Of a stretch of DNA of 55,774 bases, positions 7,109 to 15,576 are shown one piece after another. The position numbers and the translations under genes are program-made. Each line of letters opens with the position of its first letter. The first letter of the stretch is position 1. The notes under the pieces were generated by a model. That model saw only the letters and a list, made by a program, of their open reading frames with translations. It searched no databases and was not told the DNA's origin. Source of the DNA: Maricaulis sp. (lineage in GTDB: Bacteria; Pseudomonadota; Alphaproteobacteria; Caulobacterales; Maricaulaceae); the NCBI RefSeq assembly GCF_017642925.1, contig NZ_JAEPOL010000022.1:1-55774 (forward strand), read 5' to 3'.

Positions 7109-8206
7109 ATGCTGATTGAACTCGCTCTCACCTTATTGCTTACCGCGCAGTCTGCCCCGGACCCCGCTGTTCGCGGCGACCAGTGCGCCCGGCTGGGTGG
7201 CGCGTTCGGGACGTCATGGACGGATGGCATCACTGCGGAACGGATCGCGCTAGAGCGAGACTTCTATATCTGCCTGAACGAAATCGCGGACACGGGCCGG
7301 ACCGCAATCGGAGCCGCGCCGGCGCTGCACCGCGAACTCGATAACCCCGATAGAGCCGTGCGCAATGGCGTTCTTCGCACGCTTGCGCATATTGGCGACC
7401 AGTCGGTTGTGCCACACGCGCATCAGCTTCTGGAAGCAGGCGACTTCACCGCCTCTCTTGCCGCATTGACCGCCCTGGAGCTTCTGGGAACGGAAGCTGA
7501 TGTCGAGCCCCTCCGCCGCACAGCGGCAGGCCACTGGTCCGCCATAGTCCGCCAGCGTGCGTGGCAACTCTCGCTCAGCGGCGCCCTGAGCGACACTCGC
7601 GAACCCGGATCGGGGCCTGCCCGCGAGGAGGCGATGCGGGTTGATCCCGTCTTCGGCATGCGTATCCCCCGCGTGCCACGAGACCGCGATCTCTATATTC
7701 TGCCGCTCAGCGACTGGCCTTACCCGTCCTGCCCATCAGAGACCTTCCGGGTCGCCAGCGAAGTTGTCAGCTGGCGCGACCGCATCCCCGAGGGCCAGCC
7801 CACCCCGACCACGCTGCGCTTCGCCGATGGCTCGTTACGCTACACCGGCCGAGGTGAATGGGGCGGAGAACTGGAATGGCAGCCGGATGATGGCCCGCCA
7901 GAGCAGATCGTTTCGGACAATATTGTCGGCGCAACCCGCACGAGCGCGAGAACCGTTGTGGTTGTAGCGGGCCTGGCGCACTCTGGGGATGAAGGGCGAG
8001 TACTCATTGTCGAACGGCACGGCGACCACTGGCGTGCTGAAGACGCGGCCAGCCTGCCTTCTGCCCCCTTGTGGGTAGTAGATTTTGGCGAGGGCCGCAT
8101 TGGCATTCGTACGGCGCGCGGCTTTCATGTGTTCGACGGCCGCCGGATGATTGGGGAAGGCCAGTGCGAACCCGGCCCCCTCGCGCCGCCGGAGTTCGCC
8201 CGCTAG
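7109..8206 (+). CDS. Secreted HEAT-like repeat protein, unknown function
   Basis: A 365-residue protein with a short hydrophobic N-terminus (MLIELALTLLLTAQSAP) that looks like a signal peptide. Residues about 75-165 resemble HEAT/PBS-lyase repeats: paired helices such as AVRNGVLRTLAHIGDQSVVP and FTASLAALTALELLGTEADV. The C-terminal 200 residues are beta-rich and read like a WD/propeller-like fold, with no recognisable catalytic motif. The repeats suggest a protein-binding role in the periplasm. I do not recognise a named family. It precedes gluQRS by 43 bases on the same strand. Confidence 0.6.
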   Translation: MLIELALTLLLTAQSAPDPAVRGDQCARLGGAFGTSWTDGITAERIALERDFYICLNEIADTGRTAIGAAPALHRELDNPDRAVRNGVLRTLAHIGDQSVVPHAHQLLEAGDFTASLAALTALELLGTEADVEPLRRTAAGHWSAIVRQRAWQLSLSGALSDTREPGSGPAREEAMRVDPVFGMRIPRVPRDRDLYILPLSDWPYPSCPSETFRVASEVVSWRDRIPEGQPTPTTLRFADGSLRYTGRGEWGGELEWQPDDGPPEQIVSDNIVGATRTSARTVVVVAGLAHSGDEGRVLIVERHGDHWRAEDAASLPSAPLWVVDFGEGRIGIRTARGFHVFDGRRMIGEGQCEPGPLAPPEFAR

Positions 8207-8249
8207 CGGTTTGCCGGGACGCGGACCCGGGGTACACCTGCCTCCAGCC

Positions 8250-9083
8250 ATGACCTTCACCACGCGTTTCGCCCCCTCGCCCACCGGTTTCCTCCACCTC
8301 GGCCATGCCTTTTCGGCGTGGACGGCATTTTCGGCGGCGCGCGAGGCCGGCGGGCGGTTTATTCTGCGGATGGAGGATATCGACACGGTTCGCTGCAAGC
8401 CGGAATTCGATGCGGCCATCTTGGAGGATCTTGCCTGGCTGGGGCTGGAGTGGGAGGAGCCGGTGCGGCGGCAGTCGGCGCATTTCGGCGATTTCGACGG
8501 CGTGCTGCAGCGGCTGCAGGAACGGGGTGTCGTCTATCGCTGTTTCAAGACGCGGCGGGAAATCCTGGAGGATATCGCCCGCGCGCCGCATGGCGTCGGC
8601 GATGTCTATCGCGGACCGGCCGAACCGATGAGCGCGGACGAGGAAGCGGCGCGTGTCGCGGCGGGCGAGGCCTATGCCTGGCGGCTGTCGCTGGCGCGCT
8701 GCCGCGATGTGCTGGGCCCGCGCTTTGCCGCGATGCGTTTTGTCGAGGAGGGGCGCGGCGAGATCATCGCCGATCCCGATCCGCTGGGCGATGTCGTGCT
8801 GGCGCGCAAGGATGTCGGCACGAGCTATCACATCGCCGTCGTGCATGACGACGCCCTGCAGGGGATCACTCATGTGATCCGCGGCGTCGACCTCTTCGAG
8901 CTCACTCCGCTGCACGTGCTGCTGCAGACGCTGCTGGACCTGCCCGTCCCGGTCTATCGCCATCACCGGCTTCTGACGGATGCGAAGGGCGAACGCTTCG
9001 CCAAGCGCAACAAGGCCGCCACCCTGCGTGTCATGCGGGCAGCCGGCGAGACACCGGCGGATATCCGGGCGCGCTTCGCCTGA
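8250..9083 (+). CDS. gluQ: Glutamyl-queuosine tRNA(Asp) synthetase
   Basis: A 277-residue truncated GluRS-like enzyme. It attaches glutamate to queuosine in the anticodon of tRNA-Asp. Class I signatures are present: TRFAPSPTGFLHLGH (5-19, the HIGH motif as HLGH) and a KMSKS-like GERFAKRN near the C-terminus. RMEDIDTVR provides the substrate-binding stretch. The anticodon-binding domain of a true GluRS is absent, which separates it from GltX. ATG 8250 is chosen because the family starts a few residues before RFAPSPTG. The short distance to the preceding gene suggests co-transcription, although the functions look unrelated. Confidence 0.93.
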   Translation: MTFTTRFAPSPTGFLHLGHAFSAWTAFSAAREAGGRFILRMEDIDTVRCKPEFDAAILEDLAWLGLEWEEPVRRQSAHFGDFDGVLQRLQERGVVYRCFKTRREILEDIARAPHGVGDVYRGPAEPMSADEEAARVAAGEAYAWRLSLARCRDVLGPRFAAMRFVEEGRGEIIADPDPLGDVVLARKDVGTSYHIAVVHDDALQGITHVIRGVDLFELTPLHVLLQTLLDLPVPVYRHHRLLTDAKGERFAKRNKAATLRVMRAAGETPADIRARFA

Positions 9084-9185
9084 GCGCCCACATGAGCAGG
9101 ATTTAATCCGCCGCCGCGCATCCGGGCGGCGTCTGTCATGCATCACCCTGACAGGACGTCACGCAATCCATAACGGGGGACAATC

Positions 9186-10118
9186 ATGCCACTGCTTTCA
9201 CTTTCACTCACCGCAGCGCTCGCCGTCGCGGCGCAAGCCGGTCCGGCACCCTCGCAGGCCTTTGACGACGCGCTGGTTTTCGGCGCCGGCCTAGAGAGTG
9301 TCGAACAGGCACTCGAACCGCGCTGCGACAGCCTGCAGGCTGTGTCCCCCTCACCCGCCGGCTTCCCGCTGGCGCGCGAAGAAGAAACCCATCTCGTCTG
9401 CCACGGCTTCAGCTTCGACAGCGGCGAACGGCTGGACGCGGCCGTCTTCACCCTCGCCGACGGCGCACTGGTGCAGATCGAGGCCCGCGGCGACACGGCG
9501 CCGCTGACCGCGCACGCCGGCGACAGCGTGTCCTACGCCCACTGGACCGCCTATCCGGCCGCCGGGCTGATCCTCGACGATGCCGCAGGCACTGCGCACA
9601 TCCTTTCCCCCGACGGGCTGCACGCCAATCTGTTTGCCTGGCACAATCCGCTGCTGGACGGCGAACCGCTGGACTACGCGCCTGTCGATGTGTCCATACC
9701 GCCGGAAGTGCGGCCGGGCGCCAGCCTCGACACGCTGATGCCGGAGATCGAGGCCGCCTGCCCCGTCGTCCAGGTGCGCGAGATCGATCCGCCCAGCCTG
9801 CCGACGCAGCCGGCGACCCAGACCCAGATCAATTGTTTCGGCTATCCCGTCGCCGGTTTCGAACGCAAGATCGAGTTCGTGTTCGGCGATGGCCAGCTTG
9901 TGCTGGCCTGGATCCTGACCGGCCGCGGTGAAGCGGATCGCCTGCAGGCGGCGATGGATGCGGCCTATGGCACGCCGGTTCATGCCGGCGACACGTTCCG
10001 CTTCTACGAGGATGGCCGGCTCGCGCTGCGTTTCGACAAGCCGGAAATCCTGGTGGTCGAACAGTCGCTGGGCGCCGGGTATATCGACCAGCTCAACGGG
10101 GCGGGTGAAGCCGACTAA
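9186..10118 (+). CDS. Secreted two-domain protein with an internal duplication, unknown function
   Basis: A 310-residue protein with a signal peptide (about 1-19, cut near AQA). The mature part appears to contain two related units. Residues about 33-100 (ESVEQALEPRC, then HLVCHGFSFDSGERLDAAVF and LADGALVQI) and about 178-250 (ASLDTLMPEIEAACPV, then QINCFGYPVAGFERKIEFVF and GDGQLVLAW) share the same order of a helix ending in Cys, a second Cys in xxCxGF/Y, and a beta-hairpin with DG. The paired Cys could form one disulfide per unit. I do not recognise the family. Its 3' end overlaps the convergent gene by 4 bases. Confidence 0.6.
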   Translation: MPLLSLSLTAALAVAAQAGPAPSQAFDDALVFGAGLESVEQALEPRCDSLQAVSPSPAGFPLAREEETHLVCHGFSFDSGERLDAAVFTLADGALVQIEARGDTAPLTAHAGDSVSYAHWTAYPAAGLILDDAAGTAHILSPDGLHANLFAWHNPLLDGEPLDYAPVDVSIPPEVRPGASLDTLMPEIEAACPVVQVREIDPPSLPTQPATQTQINCFGYPVAGFERKIEFVFGDGQLVLAWILTGRGEADRLQAAMDAAYGTPVHAGDTFRFYEDGRLALRFDKPEILVVEQSLGAGYIDQLNGAGEAD

Positions 10119-10669
10119 TCCGTCAGGCGCCGTGCCTCGACGCCTTCCACCCACTCGCCGGTGCGCACCAGCCGGCCGTCGCGCCAGGTGTATTCGCGCA
10201 CGGTGATGCCGCCGCCCGGCACACCGCGCGCATTCTCCCGAATCTCGATCCGGGCCTCGCGATAGTGCTGCACAAAGCGCGCCTGATTGCCCGACATCAG
10301 GGCGACGGTCTGCCAAGTCTCGCCCTGTGACACGATCAGCGGGAAGGCGCAGCTGCCGGTGCCGCAGAAATAGGCCACGGCCGGACCGTCGCGGCGGGCC
10401 TGGCAGTTCAGGCGGCTGGTATCGACGACATAGTCGGGCCGGCGATCGGCATTGATATCGCCGGAAACCGTCGCGGCGGCGGCGATATCGCCGTCACGGC
10501 AGACAAGGGCGCCGCTGCTGATCCGGTCGAGATGATCGTGAAAGGCCTCAAGCACGCCAGCGGGCAGCCCGGCGGCCGGTATCTCCGCTGCATCCCGCTG
10601 CGAGCAGGCCATGGCGGTCAGGGCAGCTGTTCCGGCCAGGCCGAAACGCCGCAAAGCGCGTGTCCACAT
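10115..10669 (-). CDS. Putative lipoprotein or secreted protein, unknown function
   Basis: A 184-residue exported protein. The N-terminus (MWTRALRRFGLAGTAALTAM, then ACSQ) has a basic head, hydrophobic core and an AMAC sequence that could be a weak lipobox with lipidation at Cys22. DINADRRPDYVVDTSRLNCQ reads like an FG-GAP/EF-type acidic loop, and a second Cys pair (FCGTGSC) follows. The C-terminus repeats charged strands (REYTWRDGRLVRTGEWVEG). No family is recognised. It converges on the preceding secreted protein gene, overlapping it by 4 bases, and is divergent from the Rieske gene. Confidence 0.55.
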   Translation of the reverse strand: MWTRALRRFGLAGTAALTAMACSQRDAAEIPAAGLPAGVLEAFHDHLDRISSGALVCRDGDIAAAATVSGDINADRRPDYVVDTSRLNCQARRDGPAVAYFCGTGSCAFPLIVSQGETWQTVALMSGNQARFVQHYREARIEIRENARGVPGGGITVREYTWRDGRLVRTGEWVEGVEARRLTD

Positions 10670-10806
10670 CGCCGCACCCCGTTTGCGCGCCCCAGCGCTG
10701 ACATCAGACTAGGGCCCGCAGGCGGCGCCCCGCAAGCGGATATGCCGCAGGTTTAATGCGGTCTCCATGCTAGGCAGGCGGCACGGGACACGCTATCAGG
10801 CGATCC

Positions 10807-11856
10807 ATGTTCGTGCGTGATCTCTGGTATTTCGGCTGCCTGTCGAGCGAGCTCAAACCGGGCCAGCACCTCCATCGCGAGTTGCTGGGACAACCCGTCC
10901 TGTTTGGCCGCGACCATAATGGCAAAGCCTATGCGCTGAAGGATATCTGTCCGCACCGGGGCATCCTTCTGTCCGGCGGCGAAGCCCAGCAGCATGATGG
11001 CGAGACCCATGTGGAATGCCCCTATCATGGCTGGCGTTTCCGCACGGACGGGTCCTGCGCCGCCATCCCCTCGCTGACCGCCGAGCAGGCCAGGGCGATG
11101 GACCTCACCAAGATCCGCACCCGCGCCTTCCCGGTGCACGAGGACCAGGGCCTGATCTGGATCTACTACGCCCGTGAGGAAGACGCCGGCAAACCGCCGG
11201 CGGTCGAACCGCCGAAGCTGGATATTCCCGAGGGCGAAAAGCCGCGCCTGGTCGTGCGCGACGTGTTCAACTGCCATGTCGACCATGCGGTGATCGGCCT
11301 GATGGACCCGGCCCACATCCCCTATATCCACCGGCAATGGTGGTGGCGCTCGGCGAAATCCGTGCACGAGAAGGAAAAGAAGTTCGGCCCGGTCGAGCGC
11401 GGCTTCACCATGCTGCCGCACACCCCGTCGAAGAATTCCTATCTCTACCGCCTGCTGGGCGAACCGCAGACGGAAATCCGCTTCCAGCTGCCGGGCCTGC
11501 GCACCGAATACGTCAATGCCGGCGGCAAGCATTTCACCGGTTTCACGGCCGTGACGCCGACCAATGAAAACTCCACGGCCATCACCATCGTGGTCTACTG
11601 GAACCACCCGCTGATCCACGCCATCCCGAACTTCCTGCTGAAGATGGGGATCTCGATCTTCGTCGGACAGGACCGCGATGCGGTGAACGCCCAGCAGGTG
11701 GGCCTGGCCTATGATCCCAAACTGATGCTGATCCACGATGCCGACGTGCAGGCGAAATGGTATTTCGCCCTCAAGCGGGCCTGGGACAAGCACCGCGACA
11801 CGGGCGAGGACTTCAGGAATCCCGTCAAGCCCGCCACCCTGCGCTGGAGAAGCTGA
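10807..11856 (+). CDS. Rieske [2Fe-2S] aromatic-ring oxygenase, alpha subunit type
   Basis: A 349-residue oxygenase. The Rieske cluster ligands are Cys48 and His50 (CPHRG) and Cys71 and His74 (CPYHGW). The catalytic domain carries the mononuclear-iron motif in the stretch NCHVDHAVIGLMDPAHIPYI followed by His (about 157-177), with the final two His as likely ligands. The overall layout resembles vanillate/phenylpropionate or steroid demethylase-like oxygenases. An electron-delivering reductase is not adjacent, so it must be encoded elsewhere. The stop overlaps the start of the twin-TM gene (TGATG), so the two are translationally coupled. Substrate not predictable. Confidence 0.88.
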   Translation: MFVRDLWYFGCLSSELKPGQHLHRELLGQPVLFGRDHNGKAYALKDICPHRGILLSGGEAQQHDGETHVECPYHGWRFRTDGSCAAIPSLTAEQARAMDLTKIRTRAFPVHEDQGLIWIYYAREEDAGKPPAVEPPKLDIPEGEKPRLVVRDVFNCHVDHAVIGLMDPAHIPYIHRQWWWRSAKSVHEKEKKFGPVERGFTMLPHTPSKNSYLYRLLGEPQTEIRFQLPGLRTEYVNAGGKHFTGFTAVTPTNENSTAITIVVYWNHPLIHAIPNFLLKMGISIFVGQDRDAVNAQQVGLAYDPKLMLIHDADVQAKWYFALKRAWDKHRDTGEDFRNPVKPATLRWRS

Positions 11857-12071
11857 TGCTGCCGATCGACGATATTCTCACCGGACTGCTCTACATCGCG
11901 ATGATCGCCGTTGTGGCCGTGCTGGCCTTCGGCATCATCAATCTCTATCGCGGTGACGAGAAGGCGCGCTCGCGCTCGAACAAGCTGATGCGCCTGCGCA
12001 TCGTGCTGCAATTCTCCGCCATCCTGATCATCATCGCGATCTTCCTGGTCCGGCAGAATTTCGGCGGCTGA
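11856..12071 (+). CDS. Twin-transmembrane HIG1-like protein
   Basis: A 71-residue protein with two hydrophobic helices (about 10-27 and 48-65) joined by a basic loop, NLYRGDEKARSRSNKLMRLR. The RSNKLMRLRIVLQ stretch is the HIG1-domain signature, placing it with the alphaproteobacterial twin-TM proteins related to mitochondrial respiratory-supercomplex factors. Such genes usually stand directly before the PduO-type cobalamin adenosyltransferase and etfBA. Here a serine hydrolase on the other strand separates them. Translation starts within the Rieske stop codon. It probably sits in the inner membrane near the respiratory chain. Confidence 0.8.
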   Translation: MLPIDDILTGLLYIAMIAVVAVLAFGIINLYRGDEKARSRSNKLMRLRIVLQFSAILIIIAIFLVRQNFGG

Positions 12072-12076
12072 AACCG

Positions 12077-13162
12077 TCAGTCCGCGAGGCCCTGCAGCGC
12101 GTCGCGCACGGGGCCGGCCACCCGGTCGATGCGGCCGTCATTGACGCCCACCGCGCGCACCTCGCCCGCCACCGGATCCACGGCCACCACGACGAACCAC
12201 ATCGTGTTCGAGCCGGCATGCTGCAGCCGGCCGCCCTCACCGACACCCCAGCCCATCGCATACTCGCCGCCGAAGGGCGGCGTGTGCAGCAGCGCCCAAC
12301 TGTCGGCAGAGAGATAGTCTTCCGGCTGGTCGAGATGTGCCGTCAGGAAGCGGGCGATATCGCTCATCGGGGCATGCACCGTGCCGGCCGGTCCCATCAC
12401 CGGCGGATTGTCGGCACGCGGCCCGGGCGCCACGGCGTTCAGCCCGCCGAACAGGCCGGCGCGGTGACCGCGCGGCTGGTCGACCGTGTCCGCCGAACCG
12501 GGCGCCCCGAAACCGGCGCGGGTCATCCCCAGCGGCTCGAACACTTCGGCGCGGATCAGGTCTTCCCAGCTTTCGCCCGTCACCTGTTCCAGCATCGCCC
12601 CGGCGATCACATAGCCGGCATTGGAATAGAGAAACTCCGTCTCGGCCTGCGCCGCCGGTTCGCGCGCCAGCATGCTGGCGGCATAGTCCAGCCGCTGTTC
12701 GCCCAGGGGCGCGTCATTGGTGGCGAAACCGACCAGGGCCAGCATGCCCGGATTGGCATCCAGCCCGGCACGGTGCGAGAGGAGATGGCGGAAAGTCATG
12801 TCGCGATAGGCCGGATGGATTTCCTCGACGCGATTGCCCAGATGTTCAGCGACCGTATCGTCCCAGCTCACCACACCGCGCTCGGCCAGGCGGGCAACCA
12901 GGGTCGCGGTCATCGCCTTGGTATCCGATCCGATATGCCAGAGATCGTCCGGTGCGATCGCGGCTTCGCTGCCGCGGGCCCGCACGCCCGCCGTGCCGAT
13001 GCGGATATCGCCGCCGCGCGCCACCATGACGGACGCGCCCGGCGATCCGGTCTCCTCGATCAGCTGTTCGGCCGTCACGGCAAGTTCGGCGTCCTGGGCG
13101 GCCGGGGCTGCGGTCTGCAGCATGATGACGGGCGCGGCGGCGAGGCAGAGCGGTGACAGCAT
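12077..13162 (-). CDS. Serine hydrolase of the beta-lactamase class C / penicillin-binding-like family
   Basis: A 361-residue exported protein (signal peptide about 1-22). The active-site motif S-x-x-K is SDTK (79-82), and the Tyr motif is YSN (179-181), followed by a HAGSN stretch near the C-terminus in place of KTG. A domain of about 300 residues covers the whole mature protein. Members range from D-alanyl-peptidases to esterases, and antibiotic resistance should not be assumed. GGAGG precedes ATG 13162. It lies on the opposite strand between the twin-TM gene and the adenosyltransferase, which are normally neighbours. Confidence 0.85.
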   Translation of the reverse strand: MLSPLCLAAAPVIMLQTAAPAAQDAELAVTAEQLIEETGSPGASVMVARGGDIRIGTAGVRARGSEAAIAPDDLWHIGSDTKAMTATLVARLAERGVVSWDDTVAEHLGNRVEEIHPAYRDMTFRHLLSHRAGLDANPGMLALVGFATNDAPLGEQRLDYAASMLAREPAAQAETEFLYSNAGYVIAGAMLEQVTGESWEDLIRAEVFEPLGMTRAGFGAPGSADTVDQPRGHRAGLFGGLNAVAPGPRADNPPVMGPAGTVHAPMSDIARFLTAHLDQPEDYLSADSWALLHTPPFGGEYAMGWGVGEGGRLQHAGSNTMWFVVVAVDPVAGEVRAVGVNDGRIDRVAGPVRDALQGLAD

Positions 13163-13225
13163 GGATATCCTCCGGTTTGCCGGCCGGGCTTTCGCGCGCG
13201 GCGCCGGGGCGCTAGACAGGCGAAC

Positions 13226-13801
13226 ATGGTCCGACTGACGAAAATCTACACCCGCACCGGCGACGCCGGCACCACCCGGCTCGGCGACATGTCCGAAACA
13301 GTCAAGCATGACCCGCGGGTCGATGCCTACGGGGATGTCGACGAGACGAATTCCTCCCTCGGCCTCGCCCGCGCGGCGCTGGGCGCCGGGCATGAGCTGG
13401 ACGAGGATCTGGCGCGTATCCAGAACGACCTGTTCGATCTGGGCGCCGATCTGTGCGTGCCCGAGAGCGATACACCGCCGGACTTCGAACCCCTGCGCAT
13501 GACGGCCGGACAGGTCGAGCGCCTGGAGGCGGCGATCGACCGGCTGAATGCGCGCCTGGAGCCGCTGAACTCCTTCATCCTGCCGGCCGGCAGCGAAGCC
13601 GCCGCGCGCCTGCATTTTTCGCGCACGGTCTGCCGCCGCGCCGAGCGCAAGATTTCCGCCCTGATCGCATCCGGCGCCCGGATCAATCCGCAGGCGCTGA
13701 AATACGCCAACCGCCTGTCCGACCTGTTGTTCGTGATGGCCCGGATCGCCAATCTCGATGCCGGCGGCGATGTGCTCTGGGTACCGGGAAAAGACCGGTA
13801 G
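13226..13801 (+). CDS. Cob(I)yrinic acid a,c-diamide/cob(I)alamin adenosyltransferase, PduO type
   Basis: A 191-residue ATP:corrinoid adenosyltransferase. It makes adenosylcobalamin from ATP and reduced cobalamin. The ATP-binding N-terminus KIYTRTGDAGTTRLGD (6-21) and the DAYGDVDETNSSLG loop are diagnostic, as is the helical C-terminus with SRTVCRRAERKI and ANRLSDLLFVMAR. The start ATG 13226 directly precedes VRLTKIYT, as in the family. It is co-oriented with and upstream of yceI and etfBA. The ETF neighbourhood fits a supply of low-potential electrons for cobalamin reduction, though this is inference. Confidence 0.93.
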   Translation: MVRLTKIYTRTGDAGTTRLGDMSETVKHDPRVDAYGDVDETNSSLGLARAALGAGHELDEDLARIQNDLFDLGADLCVPESDTPPDFEPLRMTAGQVERLEAAIDRLNARLEPLNSFILPAGSEAAARLHFSRTVCRRAERKISALIASGARINPQALKYANRLSDLLFVMARIANLDAGGDVLWVPGKDR

Positions 13802-13911
13802 GCGCGCGATTGTTTCCGCGCAGGAAACACGAAAGTGATATCTCCCCGGTCGACATGCGCTGCAGATCGCCTATCTCTGGGTGCGACAATTCAGCTCATC
13901 CGGAGACCCGC

Positions 13912-14496
13912 ATGACCCGCTTTCTGACTGCCACTGCCGCCCTCGCCCTGATCGGCGCCGCCGCCCAGGCCGAACCGGTTTCGTTCGAGTTCGACAAGTC
14001 CCACACGATTATCCAGGCGTCCTGGGAGCACCAGGGCTATTCCACCCAGTCCCTCCAGTTCACCGATTATGACGGCACGCTGGACCTTGACCTGGAAGAC
14101 CCGTCCGCCTCGACGGTCGACATCACCTTCAACCTGGTCGACGGCATTTGGGCCGGCGCCAACCAGGAGCGTTTCCTGGGCCACCTCGCCTCGGACGACT
14201 TCTTCGGCCTTGACGCCAACCCGACCGCCCATTTCGTCGCCACCGGTTTCGAGACCGAGGATGGCGAGAGCGGCACGATGACCGGCGACCTGACAATGAA
14301 TGGCGTCACCGCACCGGTCACGCTCAACGTCACCCTGAACCAGGTCGGCGAGACCCAGGACGGCAATACCAAGGCCGGCTTCACCGCCACCGGCAGCCTG
14401 ATGCGTTCGGAATGGGATATGGGCTTCGCTGTCCCCTACGTCTCCGACGAGATCGAACTCTTCATCTCCACCGAGCTGGTCGCCGCGGCGGAATAG
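13912..14496 (+). CDS. YceI family periplasmic protein
   Basis: A 194-residue exported protein (signal peptide 1-20, cut after AQA). The mature protein has the full YceI lipocalin-like fold: FEFDKSHTIIQASWEHQGYS (28-47) at the start, HLASDDFFGLDANPTAHFVA in the middle, TGDLTMNGVTAPVTLNV, then MRSEWDMGFAVPYVSDEI near the end. YceI proteins bind amphipathic isoprenoid-like molecules such as polyprenols or quinone precursors. A quinone-related role beside etfBA would be attractive but is not shown. It ends 27 bases before a strong terminator. Confidence 0.92.
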   Translation: MTRFLTATAALALIGAAAQAEPVSFEFDKSHTIIQASWEHQGYSTQSLQFTDYDGTLDLDLEDPSASTVDITFNLVDGIWAGANQERFLGHLASDDFFGLDANPTAHFVATGFETEDGESGTMTGDLTMNGVTAPVTLNVTLNQVGETQDGNTKAGFTATGSLMRSEWDMGFAVPYVSDEIELFISTELVAAAE

Positions 14497-14522
14497 CCGC
14501 ATCGCGACGATACTGGACGATC

Positions 14523-14555
14523 GAGGGCGCTTCCGGCCGGAAGCGCCCTCTTTTA
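14523..14555 (+). terminator. Rho-independent terminator after yceI
   Basis: A 28-base perfect palindrome (14523-14550) with arms starting GAGGGCGCTTCC, centred on a GGCC core, followed directly by TTTT. It closes the pduO-yceI transcript and insulates it from etfBA. Confidence 0.9.
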
Positions 14556-14710
14556 TGCCTGGCGCGCTGAGCGCAAAACGTACCTGAAGCTCGAATCGAG
14601 TCCTTCAGATCACACCGCACCGCAGCATTTTAGCGCTGGCGCAGCGCCGAGAATGCAGCCGCGACCAACCGCACCGGCATACCCGAATCCACATGCCTGG
14701 TGCGAATTGA

Positions 14711-14752
14711 CGCACGCGTAAGCCAGCGGGCTGCATTGACTTACCGCACGCG
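14711..14752. promoter_or_regulatory. Possible operator/promoter region of etfBA
   Basis: The 270 bases between the terminator and etfB contain no gene. The one organised piece is a pair of CGCACGCG direct repeats at 14711-14718 and 14745-14752 that enclose GTAAG and CTTAC arms. They lie about 75 bases upstream of etfB, a plausible place for a regulator to bind. Confidence is low, and no clear -10/-35 pair was recognised. Confidence 0.25.
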
Positions 14753-14824
14753 CGAAGGCAGTTTCGCCGCCTGTTCTTTGTAGGTGCGCAGAATATCCCG
14801 CGCGCGGCCAACCGGAGCCCCAGC

Positions 14825-15574
14825 ATGAAGATTCTCGTCCCCGTCAAACGGGTCGTCGATTACAACGTGAAGGTCCGCGTGAAGCCCGATCAAACGGGCG
14901 TCGACCTCGCGAATGTGAAGATGTCCATGAACCCCTTCTGCGAGATCGCCGTCGAGGAAGCGATCCGTCTGAAGGAAAAGGGCGTCGCCGAAGAAATCGT
15001 CGTCGTGTCCATCGGACCGGCGCAGGCCCAGGAAACCCTGCGGACCGCCCTCGCCATGGGCGCCGACCGCGGCATCCTGATCCAGACCGACGAGACCGTC
15101 GAACCGCTCGCCGTCGCCAAGCTGCTGAAGGCCGTGACCGACGAGGAGAAGCCGGAAGTCGTGCTGCTGGGCAAGCAGGCGATCGATGACGACGCCAACC
15201 AGACCGGCCAGATGCTGGCCGCGCTGCTGGACTGGCCGCAGGGCACCTTCGCCTCCAAGGTCGAGATCGCCGACGGCAAGGCTACCGTGACCCGCGAGGT
15301 CGATGGCGGCCTGCAGACGATCGCGCTGGAACTGCCGGCCGTGATCACCACCGATCTGCGCCTGAACGAGCCGCGCTACGCCTCGCTGCCGAACATCATG
15401 AAGGCCAAGCGCAAGCCGATCGACACCAAGGCTCCGGACGATTTCGGCGTCGATATCGCCAAGCGTCTGGACGTCGTGAAGGTCTCCGAGCCGCCGAAGC
15501 GCGAAGCCGGCATCAAGGTGGAGAGCGTCGCCGAGCTGGTCGACAAGCTGAAGAATGAAGCGGGAGTGATCTGA
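14825..15574 (+). CDS. etfB: Electron-transfer flavoprotein beta subunit
   Basis: A 249-residue ETF beta subunit of normal length. It starts [20 protein letters not shown]. The recognition-loop region [20 protein letters not shown] (37-56) and the AMP-binding [13 protein letters not shown] stretch are intact. With EtfA it carries electrons from acyl-CoA and other dehydrogenases through FAD to ETF:ubiquinone oxidoreductase at the membrane. etfA starts 2 bases after its stop. The group I housekeeping type fits beta-oxidation and amino-acid breakdown. Confidence 0.97.
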   Translation: MKILVPVKRVVDYNVKVRVKPDQTGVDLANVKMSMNPFCEIAVEEAIRLKEKGVAEEIVVVSIGPAQAQETLRTALAMGADRGILIQTDETVEPLAVAKLLKAVTDEEKPEVVLLGKQAIDDDANQTGQMLAALLDWPQGTFASKVEIADGKATVTREVDGGLQTIALELPAVITTDLRLNEPRYASLPNIMKAKRKPIDTKAPDDFGVDIAKRLDVVKVSEPPKREAGIKVESVAELVDKLKNEAGVI

Positions 15575-15576
15575 TC

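Noticed and set aside
12077-13162. A beta-lactamase conferring antibiotic resistance
   Set aside because: The S-x-x-K and Y-S-N motifs are shared by many peptidases and esterases. The KTG-type motif is absent, so no resistance role is claimed.
13163-13615. An N-terminal extension of the serine hydrolase over the start of the adenosyltransferase gene
   Set aside because: It would overlap pduO by hundreds of bases. The signal peptide and GGAGG site place the start at 13162.
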